From CAVQXR01 sp046330455 (GTDB lineage Bacteria; Actinomycetota; Thermoleophilia; Gaiellales; Gaiellaceae), in NCBI GenBank assembly GCA_046330455.1, contig JAXLSU010000010.1, forward strand, positions 62,001 to 126,000: a stretch of 64,000 nt of DNA. The letters are read 5' to 3'. Under the pieces are notes generated by a model that was not told the DNA's origin, searched no databases, and was given only the letters and a program-made list of their open reading frames with translations. Both the position numbers and the translations under genes were made by a program. Of the stretch, positions 9,085 to 18,465 are shown piece after piece. Within the stretch, counting starts at the first letter, position 1. Every line of letters starts with the position of its first letter.

Positions 9085-10641
9085 ATGGACGCACCTGCAC
9101 CTTCCCCCGACGAGGCCGCCGAGAAGCCTCGCCGCGGGAACGTGACGCGGTCGCACGTCCGGGGCTCGAGCCTGCTCCTGGCCGGGCGGCTGATCTCCCT
9201 GGCCGTCAACTTCGGCGTCCAGGTCATGATCGTCCGGTACCTGACGAAAGGCGACTTCGGCGCCTACTCCTACGCGCTCTCGATCGTCGCGCTCGTCCAG
9301 AGCGTGATCACGTTCGGGCTCGACCGGGCGATCACGCGCTTCATTCCGATCTACGAGGAGCGCGGCGAGTTCGGGAAGATCTACGGCACGATCGTGATGG
9401 TCGCCGGGACGATCGCCGCCCTCGGCGTCACGCTCCTCGCCTTCGCCGTCGGCCTGCGCTCGCTGATCGACGGGACGCTCGTGGACGGGGCCGAGCAGGT
9501 GACGCTGCTCCTGCTCCTCCTTCCACTCGCGCCGATCCAGGCCCTCGACGCGTTGCAGACCGGGCTGTTCTCCGTGTTCTCGAAGCCCCGCGCGATCTTC
9601 GTCCGCAAGTACGTGATCGCGCCAGGCCTCCGCCTGGCCGCCGTCCTTGCCGTCGTGCTCGGGAACCTCTCCGTCAACGCGCTCGCCGTGGGTCTCGTCC
9701 TCGCCGGGCTGATCGGGTTCGCCCTCTACAGCTACCTGCTCTGGGGCGAGATCCGCCGCCGCGGGCTCGTCGATCGCATGCGGGAGTCGGTGTTCAGCAT
9801 GCCGTGGCGCGAGATCCTGACCTTTACCGTCCCGCTGCTCTCCTCCGACCTCCTGTACACGGTCATGAACACGACCGATGCGATCCTGCTCGAGCGCTTC
9901 GGCTCCGCCGACGACGTGGGCGCGTTCCGGGTGATCCTGCCGGCTGCGCAGATGAACCAGGTCGTGCTCTCGAGCTTCAGCCTCCTGTTCACCCCGATGG
10001 CCGCGCGCCTGTTCGCCCGCGGGGACCGTGAGGGGATCAACCAGACCTACTGGGGCACGGCAATCTGGACCGCGGTCATCTCGTTCCCGATCTTTGCGCT
10101 CACGTTCTCGCTCGCACAGTCGCTGACCGTGACGCTGTACGAGCAGCGGTACGAGGAGTCGGCCACGTACCTGGCGCTGCTGTCGTTCGGGTACTTCTTC
10201 CAGGCCGCGCTCGGCTTCAACGGGCTGACGCTGAAGGTCTTCGGGCTCCTGCGCTACATCGTGACGATCAACCTGCTCGCGATGGTCGCGAACGTCGCCC
10301 TGAACCTGGCGCTGATCCCGAAGTACGGGCCGCTCGGAGCCGCGATCGGCACCTGCGGAACGCTCATCGTCCACAACCTGCTCAAGCAGTGGGGCCTGCG
10401 CCGGGCAGGTGTCGCGATCTTCGAGCCACGGTACGCCGGCCTGTACGGAAGCATCGTCGCCGGCGCCGTCGGCCTCCTGCTCGTCCAGCTCTTCGCATCG
10501 CCTCCCTTCGCGGTCGGTTTCGCCCTGGCGGCCGCCGTCTCACTCGCCGTCCTCCTCGTCAACCGCCGCACGCTACAGGTCGGCCAGACGTTCCCCGAGC
10601 TGATGCGGTTCGGGCTCGTCCGCCGGTTCCTCGGAGCCTGA
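9085..10641 (+). CDS. Polysaccharide flippase (MOP superfamily, Wzx-like)
   Basis: A 518-residue membrane protein with about fourteen hydrophobic segments and no large soluble domain. It is predicted to flip lipid-linked oligosaccharide from the inner to the outer face of the membrane. The N-terminal RSHVRGSSLLLAGRLISL and the following VRYLTKGDFGAYSYALS are the usual opening of the family (RYLG..EFG.y..a). FSSFSLLFTPMAARLFARGD and the helix containing LGAAIGTCGTLIVHNLLK mark the second half. ATG 9085 follows a TAAGCT element by seven bases. It precedes the methyltransferase-like/APH fusion by six bases and is the only flippase in the window, so it likely serves the whole locus. Confidence 0.88.
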   Translation: MDAPAPSPDEAAEKPRRGNVTRSHVRGSSLLLAGRLISLAVNFGVQVMIVRYLTKGDFGAYSYALSIVALVQSVITFGLDRAITRFIPIYEERGEFGKIYGTIVMVAGTIAALGVTLLAFAVGLRSLIDGTLVDGAEQVTLLLLLLPLAPIQALDALQTGLFSVFSKPRAIFVRKYVIAPGLRLAAVLAVVLGNLSVNALAVGLVLAGLIGFALYSYLLWGEIRRRGLVDRMRESVFSMPWREILTFTVPLLSSDLLYTVMNTTDAILLERFGSADDVGAFRVILPAAQMNQVVLSSFSLLFTPMAARLFARGDREGINQTYWGTAIWTAVISFPIFALTFSLAQSLTVTLYEQRYEESATYLALLSFGYFFQAALGFNGLTLKVFGLLRYIVTINLLAMVANVALNLALIPKYGPLGAAIGTCGTLIVHNLLKQWGLRRAGVAIFEPRYAGLYGSIVAGAVGLLLVQLFASPPFAVGFALAAAVSLAVLLVNRRTLQVGQTFPELMRFGLVRRFLGA

Positions 10642-10647
10642 GCCACG

Positions 10648-12219
10648 ATGCTCGAGCTCACGCTCTCGACCCGCTACGAGGCGGGAAGCAACGTCAAGGG
10701 ATCCGTCGTCGGTGCCGGCTGGCGATTCGCCCTTCCGAGCCTCGAGCTCGGGCACTGCGTCTGCCTCGGCGCTCCGACGGAGGCGGCGCTCGCCGCGCTC
10801 GCACAGAGCTCGTCCCGGCTCACCCTGCTCGTGGACGATCCCGCGGCAGTCCAGCTACCCGCGATCCCGCAGGCGGAGGTCGAGATCGCACTCGACCCGC
10901 TCGCCGGCGGCTCGTGGCCTGCACCCGGATCCGCCGACCTCGTCGTGCTCTGTAGCCGCCGCTGGCAGCGCCGTCTGGCCGCCCGTCGCTCCGAGCTCGA
11001 TCGACTGCTCTCGCCCGGCGGCCTCCTCTTTGCGGAGCGACCCGGGGGTGCCGTGCGCGGCGACGATGCCCGGCTCTGGCTCGCCCCTCCCTTCGGGGAG
11101 GTCACGTGCGTCGCGGAGGTCGACGATCAGGCCGTACGGCGATTCCTCGAACGGCATCTGCGGGCCGAGGCGGGCGTCCGTCGGCGCCTGCCCGACCGGG
11201 CCCGCCGGCTCGTGAGGACGTCGCGCCTGACCGGCGCCGTCCTCCCGCGTCCGGCCCTGCTCGCCGGCGCTGCCGGACCGCCAGGCTTGCCTCCCGCATA
11301 CGTCGTCGAGCTCGCACGCGACGGAGGCGTCGACCTCACGGGCTGGCGGTGCGGCGTCAGCGCCCCCGGGCGCTACAGCTCGAAGAAGGTGCTCTGCTTC
11401 CTGTTCCCGCCCGGATCCGACCGCCCCGAGCGGATCGCGAAGCTGACCCGGCACCCCGCGTTCAACGCCCGCCTCGAGAACGAGCACCGCTCGCTCTCGT
11501 GGCTTCGCGAGCGGTGGCCGGAGGGGCAGTCGACGTTCCCCGCGACGCTCTTCCTCGGGCACCACGCCGGGCTCGCAGTCACGGGGCAGACGCACGTCGA
11601 CGGGGTGCCGCTCCGGGAGCGGGCGAGCGGGAGGCCGGACTGCCCGGCCGTCGGCGCGGTCCTCGCCTGGCTCGCCGATCTGGCACGCGCGACCGTCGAG
11701 ACCGTGCCCCCGGAAACGGTTGCAGCAGCGCTCGGGACCCTCCTCGAGCGGTACGCCGGGCTCTACCGCCCGGCACCCGGCGAGCTCGCCTTCCTCGAGC
11801 GTCAGCTCACCGCGATCGGATCGAGCGGCGACCCGTTCCCGCTCGTCTTCCAGCACGGTGACCCCGGGCTCTGGAACGCCGTTGCGACGGGCCCGGGGAT
11901 CGCGTTTCTCGACTGGGAGGCCGCCGAGCCGCGCGGCATGCCGCTCTGGGATCTCTTCTACTTCGTCCGCTCGGTCGCGCCCCCCGGGCGGGGCCGTTCG
12001 CACCCGCTCACGACCGTGCTCCTCGGGCGCGAGCTCGACGGCTACTGTGAGCGGATCGGGCTCTCGCGCGACCTCGCCTCGCCCCTGCTGTATGCATGCT
12101 GGATGCACCGTGCGCTCAAGGAGGCCACGAGGCTGCCCGAAGAACGGTTGGCGGGCGGGCAGTTCGTCACGCTCCTGCGCGACTGCATCCGGGACGGAAC
12201 CGGCCTCGGAGAGCTGTAG
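10648..12219 (+). CDS. Methyltransferase-like / APH kinase-like fusion, copy 1
   Basis: This 523-residue protein has two domains. Residues about 20-170 look like a Rossmann methyltransferase-type fold (GHCVCLGAPTEAALAAL, VVLCSRR, LLSPGGLLFAERPGG), but the SAM-binding glycine motif is weak. Residues about 235-515 look like an aminoglycoside-phosphotransferase/choline-kinase fold: IAKLTRHP supplies the beta-3 Lys, ENEHRSL the helix-C Glu, QHGDPGLWN (His403, Asp405) the catalytic loop, and DWE (Asp422) the metal-binding position. All kinase residues are present, so phosphorylation of a small hydroxylated substrate such as a sugar is plausible. A diverged paralog is at 26640-28229. Antibiotic resistance is less likely, given the exopolysaccharide setting and the extra domain. 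Confidence 0.75.
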   Translation: MLELTLSTRYEAGSNVKGSVVGAGWRFALPSLELGHCVCLGAPTEAALAALAQSSSRLTLLVDDPAAVQLPAIPQAEVEIALDPLAGGSWPAPGSADLVVLCSRRWQRRLAARRSELDRLLSPGGLLFAERPGGAVRGDDARLWLAPPFGEVTCVAEVDDQAVRRFLERHLRAEAGVRRRLPDRARRLVRTSRLTGAVLPRPALLAGAAGPPGLPPAYVVELARDGGVDLTGWRCGVSAPGRYSSKKVLCFLFPPGSDRPERIAKLTRHPAFNARLENEHRSLSWLRERWPEGQSTFPATLFLGHHAGLAVTGQTHVDGVPLRERASGRPDCPAVGAVLAWLADLARATVETVPPETVAAALGTLLERYAGLYRPAPGELAFLERQLTAIGSSGDPFPLVFQHGDPGLWNAVATGPGIAFLDWEAAEPRGMPLWDLFYFVRSVAPPGRGRSHPLTTVLLGRELDGYCERIGLSRDLASPLLYACWMHRALKEATRLPEERLAGGQFVTLLRDCIRDGTGLGEL

Positions 12220-12284
12220 GCGAGTAGCGCTTCGGCCGGGTGGTGATCCTGCCGATAACAACGTGAACCTGCGATGGAGGTGTG

Positions 12285-13772
12285 ATGGAGAGACCTGACC
12301 GACACGGGAGCGACGGGCGACGCCTGCTCGTCGTCGGGCTCGACTGCGCGGCGCCCGAGCTCGTCTTCGACGCCTGGCAGGACGAGCTGCCGACGATCGG
12401 GAAGCTCGTCCGGTCGGGGGCGTTCGCACGGCTCGAGAGCACGATCCCCGCGATCACCGTGCCGGCCTGGGCGTGCATGATGACCGGCCTCGATCCGGGC
12501 CAGCTCGGCTTCTACGGGTTTCGCAACCGTACCGATCACACCTACGAAGGCATGTCGACGGCGAACGGCCGCGCCGTCACGAGCCCGAGGCTCTGGAACC
12601 TGCTCGGCGACGTCGGCAAGCGCGTCGGCGTCGTCGGCGTGCCGCAGACCTACCCGCCGCAGGCCGTCAACGGCCACCTCGTCTCGTGCTTCCTGACCCC
12701 GGGGCCAGAGAGCCAGTTCACGTTCCCGCCCGGCCTCAGAGACGAGATCGCGGGCTGGGTGAAGGGCGAGTTCCTCGTCGACGTCCCGAACTTCCGCTCG
12801 GAGGACAAAGACCAGATCCTCGCCGACATCTACACGATGGCAACGCAGCACTTCACGGTCTGCAAGCGCCTCCTCGAGCGCGAGCGCTACGACTTCTTCA
12901 TGACGGTCGACATGGGTGTCGACCGGATCCACCACGCGTTCTGGAAGTACATGGACCCCGCGCACCCCAAGCACGAGCCCGGCCACCGGTTCGCCCGTGC
13001 CATCCACGACTACTACGTGTGGGTCGACAGCCAGATCGCCGAGTTGAGCGACCGCATGGGGGACGACGCGATCACCCTCGTCGTCTCCGACCACGGCGGC
13101 AAGGCGATGGTCGGCGGCGTGTGCATCAACGAGTGGCTGATCGAACAGGGCTATCTCGCCCTGCGGGCGTACCCGGACGACGTCCGCTCGCTCGAGCGCT
13201 GCGAAATCGACTGGTCGAGGACGAAGGCCTGGGGTGCGGGCGGCTACTACGGGCGGCTGTTCATGAACGTCGCCGGCCGCGAGCCGGAGGGGATCATCCC
13301 GCCCGAGGACTACGAGCTCGAGCGCTCGGAGCTCGTGGCCCGCCTGGAGGCGATCACCGACCCCGACGGGCGCAACATCGGGACCGTCGCGTTCAGGCCC
13401 GAGGATGTCTACCGGGAGGTGCGCAACGTCCCGCCGGACCTGATCGTCTACTTCGGAGACCTCGACTGGCGGTCGGTCGGCTCGGTCGGGCTCCGCAGCG
13501 CCTGGACGTTCGAGAACGACACGGGGCCAGACGACGCAAACCACTCCCAGCACGGCATCTTCGTCCTCCACGACCCGCTCGCCCCGGCCCACGGGCAGGA
13601 TCTCGGGACGGTGTCGATCTACGACGTGGCCCCCACGCTCCTCGGGCTCCTCGGCCAGCCGGTGCCCGACGGGATCCGCGGGCACGCTCTCGCGCGCGAG
13701 CCGGATGCCGTCTACTCGGACGAGGAGGAGGAGATCGTGACGCAGCGCCTCCGTGACCTCGGCTACCTGTAA
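12285..13772 (+). CDS. Alkaline-phosphatase-superfamily phosphodiesterase/phosphotransferase, copy 1
   Basis: A 495-residue cytoplasmic-looking enzyme of the type I phosphodiesterase/nucleotide pyrophosphatase group; no signal peptide is seen. LLVVGLDCAAPELV supplies the first metal Asp. AITVPAWACMMTG places a Thr (residue 58) at the nucleophile site, VVSDHGGKAMVGG is the second metal motif, and a His-containing HSQHGIFVL segment follows. ATG 12285 has GGAGG four bases upstream, one of the clear ribosome sites here; an adjacent GTG at 12282 is an alternative. It forms a tandem with the next gene. Related proteins of actinobacteria and archaea are mostly of unknown substrate; hydrolysis or transfer of a phosphodiester on a glycan or lipid precursor fits the context. 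Confidence 0.8.
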   Translation: MERPDRHGSDGRRLLVVGLDCAAPELVFDAWQDELPTIGKLVRSGAFARLESTIPAITVPAWACMMTGLDPGQLGFYGFRNRTDHTYEGMSTANGRAVTSPRLWNLLGDVGKRVGVVGVPQTYPPQAVNGHLVSCFLTPGPESQFTFPPGLRDEIAGWVKGEFLVDVPNFRSEDKDQILADIYTMATQHFTVCKRLLERERYDFFMTVDMGVDRIHHAFWKYMDPAHPKHEPGHRFARAIHDYYVWVDSQIAELSDRMGDDAITLVVSDHGGKAMVGGVCINEWLIEQGYLALRAYPDDVRSLERCEIDWSRTKAWGAGGYYGRLFMNVAGREPEGIIPPEDYELERSELVARLEAITDPDGRNIGTVAFRPEDVYREVRNVPPDLIVYFGDLDWRSVGSVGLRSAWTFENDTGPDDANHSQHGIFVLHDPLAPAHGQDLGTVSIYDVAPTLLGLLGQPVPDGIRGHALAREPDAVYSDEEEEIVTQRLRDLGYL

Positions 13773-13781
13773 GGTCGGGAC

Positions 13782-15152
13782 GTGAGCTTCCTGAAGCGGG
13801 GCAGGCGCGGGCCGGCCGGCCGAAAGCGCGTCGTCGCGATCGGGCTCGACGGGGTCCCGTTCACCTACCTGCGGGGCCTGCTCGACGCCGGCGCGCTCCC
13901 GAATCTCCGCGCGATCGTCGACGAGGGCGCAATGGTGCAGATGGACACGACGGTGCCGAACGTCTCGTCGGTCGCCTGGGCGTCGTTCATGACGGGCCAG
14001 AACCCCGGCAAGCACAACATCTACGGGTTCATCGACCGCCCCCCGGGCTCGCTCAAGGTCTTCATCCCGACCTCGCGGGAGATGCGCTCGCCGGCGCTCT
14101 GGGAGCTCCTCAGCCAGGCCGGGAAGCGGGTATTCGCCATGAACGTGCCTGTCACCTATCCGCCCCGGGCCGTGAACGGGATCGTCGTCGGGTGCTTCCT
14201 CAGCCCGAGCGTCGAGAAGGCCGCGCCGAACGAGGTCGTGGCCCAGGCGCTGAAACGGCTCGACTACTGCGTCGACGCCGACCCCTGGCGCGCGCACGAG
14301 GACAAAGACGCGTTCCTCCCCCACCTCGACGAGGTCTTCGAGCGCCGGATCGAGGCGATGCGCTACTTCTGGCGCCAGGAGCCCTGGGACTTCTTCATGG
14401 CGCACATCATGGAGACCGACCGCCTCCACCACTTCTTCTGGGAGGAGATGGAGCACGGTCACCCCACGTACGGCCCGGCATTCCGCGACTTCTACGAGCG
14501 CGTCGACGCCGTGCTCGGCGAGGTGCGGACCTGGCTCGACGACGACACGACGCTGATCGTGCTCTCGGATCACGGCTTCTGCTCGATCAGGCAGGAGGTC
14601 TACGTCAACACCTGGCTCCACGACGCCGGCTACCTGCGGTACCGGACCGAGGCCCCGCGGTCACTCGAGGACATGGCGGGCGACAGCCTCGCGTACAGCC
14701 TCGACCCGGGGCGGATCTTCCTCAACCTCGAGGGCCGCGAGCCCGAGGGCCGGGTGAAGCCCGGGCCGGAGGCGGAGCGGCTGCGCGCCGAGCTCGCCGA
14801 AGCGGCACTGACGATGACCGACCCCACCTCGGGCGAGCCGATCGTCGAGCGTGTGTTCACGCGGGAGGAGCTCTACCACGGCCCACACGCCCACCTGGCA
14901 CCGGACCTCGTTCTCGCGACGCGGGAAGGGTTCGACCCCAAAGGCGTCTTCGGGAAGCCTGATCTGACCCATAAGGGCGAGGTGCTCGTCGGCATGCACA
15001 CGACGCCCGACGCGCTCCTCTACGTCCAGCACGTCGATGCGATCGAGCGCCGGCCGTTCATCACCGACGTGGCGCCCACGATCCTCGAGCTGCTCGACGT
15101 GCCCGTCCCGGACGACATGGACGGCACGACGCTGCTCGAGGACGCCGCGTGA
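13782..15152 (+). CDS. Alkaline-phosphatase-superfamily phosphodiesterase/phosphotransferase, copy 2
   Basis: A 456-residue paralog of the preceding gene, nine bases downstream. Shared motifs are VVAIGLDGVPFTYL (metal Asp23), VSSVAWASFMTGQNPGKHNIY with Ser62 where copy 1 has Thr, IVLSDHGFCSI, and HIMETDRLHHFFW. The change of nucleophile from Thr to Ser is compatible with activity but suggests a different substrate. GTG 13782 is six bases after TAAGGT, which overlaps the previous stop, so a separate leaderless transcript is possible as well as read-through. No signal peptide. With the next gene it makes three enzymes of this superfamily in a row. Confidence 0.78.
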   Translation: MSFLKRGRRGPAGRKRVVAIGLDGVPFTYLRGLLDAGALPNLRAIVDEGAMVQMDTTVPNVSSVAWASFMTGQNPGKHNIYGFIDRPPGSLKVFIPTSREMRSPALWELLSQAGKRVFAMNVPVTYPPRAVNGIVVGCFLSPSVEKAAPNEVVAQALKRLDYCVDADPWRAHEDKDAFLPHLDEVFERRIEAMRYFWRQEPWDFFMAHIMETDRLHHFFWEEMEHGHPTYGPAFRDFYERVDAVLGEVRTWLDDDTTLIVLSDHGFCSIRQEVYVNTWLHDAGYLRYRTEAPRSLEDMAGDSLAYSLDPGRIFLNLEGREPEGRVKPGPEAERLRAELAEAALTMTDPTSGEPIVERVFTREELYHGPHAHLAPDLVLATREGFDPKGVFGKPDLTHKGEVLVGMHTTPDALLYVQHVDAIERRPFITDVAPTILELLDVPVPDDMDGTTLLEDAA

Positions 15153-15171
15153 CCGTCCAGAGCTCCCGCCG

Positions 15172-16608
15172 ATGAGCGACCGGCCGAACATCGTCCTGCT
15201 CGTGATGGACAGCGCCCGGGCGGAGAGCATGTCGTGCTACGGCGCTCCCCGACCGACGACGCCCCACCTCGAGGACCTCGCCCGGGAATCGACGCTCTAC
15301 ACCCGGGCGAGCTCGGTCGGCTGCTGGACGCTGCCCGTGCACGCGACACTGTTCACCGGCCTCTTCCCGGCCCGCCACGGGCTGACGATCTCGCGCGACG
15401 CGCTCCCCGAGGGCTTCCCCACCCTCGCGAGGCGGCTCTCCGGCGCGGGCTACGACACCGCCTGCTTCTCGAACAACCCGTACATCAGCTCCGCGACGGG
15501 GCTCGCGCAGGGATTCCGTCTCGTCGAGGACCTGTGGCGATCGAACCGGCCCCGCGGCACGGCCAAGCCACGAGGCCAGGTGTACACCGAGCGGCTCGAG
15601 GGCGGCGGCCCCGGTGCGCGGCTCGCCCTGCCGCTCGTGCGGAGCGGTCTGCGGGCACGCTCGCAGGCGCGGCGCTGGCGCAGCTGGACGAGCACCCGCG
15701 ACAGCGGCGCGCGGACGACGAACGACCACCTCCGGTCGTGGCTCGTGCAGCGCGCCGACTCGAACCGTCCGTTCTTCGCATTCGTGAACTACATGGAGAC
15801 GCACGAGCCATACCGACCCCCCCACCCGTTCAACGAGCGCTTCCTCCCCGGGCGCAGCGGCAGGATCCGCGCCGCGAGGCTCGGGTCGAAGACGGCCGTC
15901 CTGGCCGCCGCAGCCAGGGGGGAGACGGAGGCGATCGACACCCTGCGCGCCCTCTACGAAGGTACGCTCGCCTACCTCGACGAGCAGATCGGGGAGCTCG
16001 TCGAGGGCCTGCGCGAGCTCGGAGCGCTCGACGACACCCTGCTCGTCGTCACCTCCGACCACGGCGACAGCCTCGGCGAGCACGGCCATCTCGGCCATCG
16101 TCTCTTCCTCTACGAGCAGCTCGTCCACGTGCCGTTGCTCGTCCGCTACCCGGCGAGATTCCCGGCAGGGGCCCGTCGCGATCCGCTCGTCCAGCTCGGC
16201 GATCTCCACCCAACGATCCTCGAGCTCGCGGGCGCAGGCGGCGAGGCTCGGGACGGGGTCGAAACGTTCGTGAGCCTGCTCGACGAGGGGTCGCTCGCCC
16301 GCCGGCGGTACGCAGTCGCCGAGAACACGGCCCCGAAGGCGCTCGGGAGCGTCCGGATGCGAATGCTGCGCGGCGACCGGCACAAGTACATCTGGCGCTC
16401 GGACGGCACGCGCGAGCTCTACGACCTCGGCGAGGATCCGGGCGAGCTCGAAAACCTGGCAGCGAGCCGCGGTGACCTCGTCGACGAGCTCCACGGCGAG
16501 CTCGACGGCTGGGAGCGTGGGCTCGTCGGCGAGCAGGTCGAGACGCGCGAGGCCGCCTACGACGAGGAGACCGCCCGGCGCCTGCGCGGGCTCGGCTACA
16601 TCGGCTGA
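15172..16608 (+). CDS. Sulfatase-fold phosphotransferase-like enzyme
   Basis: A 478-residue protein of the sulfatase branch of the alkaline phosphatase superfamily: NIVLLVMDSARAESMSCYG (metal Asp13), later VTSDHGDSLGEHGHLGH and a C-terminal HKYIW...ELYDLGEDPGE segment. At the nucleophile site it reads CWTLPVHATLFTG, so Thr53 replaces the Cys/Ser of the C/S-x-P-x-R signature needed for formylglycine. It is therefore more likely a phosphodiesterase or a phosphoglycerol/phosphoethanolamine-type transferase than a true sulfatase. No membrane segment is visible, unlike LtaS. ATG 15172 is used because it begins the conserved domain directly; the frame continues upstream only as overlap with the previous gene. 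A strong terminator follows. Confidence 0.8.
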   Translation: MSDRPNIVLLVMDSARAESMSCYGAPRPTTPHLEDLARESTLYTRASSVGCWTLPVHATLFTGLFPARHGLTISRDALPEGFPTLARRLSGAGYDTACFSNNPYISSATGLAQGFRLVEDLWRSNRPRGTAKPRGQVYTERLEGGGPGARLALPLVRSGLRARSQARRWRSWTSTRDSGARTTNDHLRSWLVQRADSNRPFFAFVNYMETHEPYRPPHPFNERFLPGRSGRIRAARLGSKTAVLAAAARGETEAIDTLRALYEGTLAYLDEQIGELVEGLRELGALDDTLLVVTSDHGDSLGEHGHLGHRLFLYEQLVHVPLLVRYPARFPAGARRDPLVQLGDLHPTILELAGAGGEARDGVETFVSLLDEGSLARRRYAVAENTAPKALGSVRMRMLRGDRHKYIWRSDGTRELYDLGEDPGELENLAASRGDLVDELHGELDGWERGLVGEQVETREAAYDEETARRLRGLGYIG

Positions 16609-16611
16609 CCG

Positions 16612-16638
16612 ACCTGCGCGCTCGACGCGCAGGTTTTT
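16612..16638 (+). terminator. Intrinsic terminator
   Basis: Perfect 9-bp stem ACCTGCGCG / CGCGCAGGT with a five-base loop, followed directly by a T run. It ends the transcript of the three phosphatase-superfamily genes. Confidence 0.9.
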
Positions 16639-16733
16639 CGTTCGCCCGGACTCTAGAGAGGAACAGGAAAGCCACCGGGGGCTGCCGTCCCACGCCGTGT
16701 CGTGGCGCCCCCGGTCGAGCTGAGGGAGGTCCT

Positions 16734-18353
16734 ATGCTCCGTCCCCACGTCGGTCTGCCGCTGCATGCGCACAGACGCCTCGTCTGCGTCACCCTTGCCG
16801 TTCTCGTCTCGATGCTCGCCGTCACGGGCATCGCGACCGCGGCGACCTCCGGTCGTGGAATCTGGCTTGCCCAGTCGCAGGTCGCCGCGCTTCCGATGTC
16901 GGGAGCGGCCTGGTCGGCCGTGAAGTCCGCCGCCGACGGCAGCTGGGGAACGCCGAGGCTCTCGGACAACAACTCGAACCACGACGCGATGACCCTCGCC
17001 GGGGCCCTCGTCTACGCGCGGACCGGCACGGAGTCCTACCGCACGAAGGTGATCTCGGCCCTCCGGGGCATCGTCGGCAGCGAGTCCGGAGGCGACGGCG
17101 TGCTCGGCGTCAGCCGCAACCTCGTCTCCTACGTGATCGCCGCCGACCTCGTCGGGTTCAGCGACCCGTCCTGGAGCTCGTGGCTCTCGGCGCTGCGCAC
17201 GAAGGCGCTCGGCGACGGGAAGTCGGGATCGATCGTCGACTGCCACCGGATGCGCCCGAACAACTGGGGAACGAACTGCGGGGCGAGCCGGATCGCCGCC
17301 GACATCTACCTGAACGACGTCGGCGAGCTCGCGAGTGCCGTCAAGGTCTTCCGCGGCTGGCTCGGCGACCGGTCGCAGTACTCGGGCTTCAACTTCCACG
17401 AGCTCGACTGGCAGGCGGATCCTTCCAACCCGGTCGGGATCAACAGGAAGGGCGCGACGATCCAGGGCAAGAACGTCGACGGCGTGCTCCCCGACGACCA
17501 GCGCCGTGCCGGGGGGTTCACCTGGCCGCCGCCGAAGGAGAACTACGTATGGGGCGCCCTCGGCCCCGCGGTCGTCCAGGCTGCGCTGCTCCAGCGGGCA
17601 GGCTACGGCGACGCCTTCACGTGGTCGGACTCGGCGCTACGCCGCGCGACACAGTGGCTGCACGCCGTGGCCGGGTTCCCCGCCTCGGGCGACAACAAGT
17701 GGGTTCCCTGGCTCGTGAACGCCGCCTACGGGACGTCGTATCCCGCGCCGGCGAAGACGATGGGCAAGTCGATGGCGTGGACGGACTGGACGCATGCCTC
17801 CGGCCTCCCGGCTCCGTCGACGAGCTCGAGCTCGACCTCGAGCTCCACGTCCAGCTCGACCTCGAGCGAGCCGACGGGCTCCGGGACGACGACCACGAGC
17901 TCCGCGACCGGCCCGACCCTGACGGCCGTCGCCGACGCTCCCGTCGACTCCGACGCTCCCGATGTGAACGAGGGAACGGGCACGACGCTACGCGTGCGCG
18001 GCGGCTCCCAGGCGAAGCTGACGTATCTGCGGTTCGAGGTGAGCGGCCTCTCCCGGGCACCCTCGTCGGCGAAGCTGCGCCTGTACGTGAAGGACGCGAG
18101 CGAGGGAACGCTCGAGGTCCAGCGCGTGACCGGGTCCTGGAGTGAGAGCACGATCACCTGGGAGAACGCTCCGGCGCCCTCGGGAGCGGTCGTTGCCTCC
18201 GGTCGGGCCGCGGGCGGCTGGATCCTCCTCGATCTCGGGTCCACGATCACCGGGAACGGCACCTACTCCTTCGTGATCGCGACCTCCTCGTCGGACGCCG
18301 CGAAGTTCGCGAGCCGCGAGACGAAGAACGCTCCCGCGCTCATCCTCGGATAG
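16734..18353 (+). CDS. Secreted alginate-lyase-like protein with DNRLRE/CBM96-type domain
   Basis: A 539-residue exported protein. The signal peptide (VTLAVLVSMLAVTGIATAA) ends near residue 38. Residues 40-355 resemble the alpha-toroid of alginate-lyase-type polysaccharide lyases: NSNHDAMTLAGALVYARTG, RPNNWGTNCGASR and KSMAWTDWTHA are shared with the protein at 21174. A Ser/Thr linker (about 358-388) joins a C-terminal domain beginning TLTAVADAPVDSDAP. That domain has YLRFEVSGL, WSESTITWENAP and an Asn/Ala end, as in DNRLRE or CBM96-type carbohydrate-binding domains. ATG 16734 follows GAGGGAGG. Role inferred: cleavage of uronic-acid-containing polysaccharide, possibly the cell's own product for trimming or release. 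Substrate and activity are not proven. Confidence 0.78.
   Translation: MLRPHVGLPLHAHRRLVCVTLAVLVSMLAVTGIATAATSGRGIWLAQSQVAALPMSGAAWSAVKSAADGSWGTPRLSDNNSNHDAMTLAGALVYARTGTESYRTKVISALRGIVGSESGGDGVLGVSRNLVSYVIAADLVGFSDPSWSSWLSALRTKALGDGKSGSIVDCHRMRPNNWGTNCGASRIAADIYLNDVGELASAVKVFRGWLGDRSQYSGFNFHELDWQADPSNPVGINRKGATIQGKNVDGVLPDDQRRAGGFTWPPPKENYVWGALGPAVVQAALLQRAGYGDAFTWSDSALRRATQWLHAVAGFPASGDNKWVPWLVNAAYGTSYPAPAKTMGKSMAWTDWTHASGLPAPSTSSSSTSSSTSSSTSSEPTGSGTTTTSSATGPTLTAVADAPVDSDAPDVNEGTGTTLRVRGGSQAKLTYLRFEVSGLSRAPSSAKLRLYVKDASEGTLEVQRVTGSWSESTITWENAPAPSGAVVASGRAAGGWILLDLGSTITGNGTYSFVIATSSSDAAKFASRETKNAPALILG
17816..17877 (+). repeat. Low-complexity Ser/Thr linker coding repeat
   Basis: Short GAGCTCGAC/CTCGAGCTC-type repeats encode a run of Ser and Thr between the catalytic and binding domains. 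Such stretches expand and contract easily and are common interdomain linkers in secreted carbohydrate-active enzymes. Confidence 0.8.
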
Positions 18354-18431
18354 CACAGTCAGCGCTGTCGAGGGCAGCCTCGCCTGCGGCGGGCGAGGGG
18401 TCGGGCCGGTGCCCGGCTCCTCGCCCTCGCC

Positions 18432-18460
18432 TTGACAGGGCCCGTGCCGTCGCCCATCGT
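18432..18460 (+). promoter_or_regulatory. Promoter TTGACA-17-CATCGT
   Basis: A perfect -35 TTGACA (18432-18437), a 17-base spacer and a CATCGT -10, then only five bases to ATG 18466. The upstream part of the gap (18385-18408) holds CCTCGCC / GGCGAGG, a 7-bp hairpin without a T run that may help end the lyase transcript. Confidence 0.6.
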
Positions 18461-18465
18461 GAGTC

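Noticed and set aside
7660..10374. A minus-strand open frame of about 900 codons
   Set aside because: It lies antisense to two well-supported genes, is Arg/Asp/Glu-rich without any domain, and is the usual mirror of strong GC bias at third positions. The same holds for long minus-strand frames at 12042-14621 and 15061-16494.
10648..12219. Aminoglycoside resistance gene
   Set aside because: The APH fold is shared by many small-molecule kinases; the extra N-terminal domain, the paralog and the exopolysaccharide context argue for a biosynthetic role.
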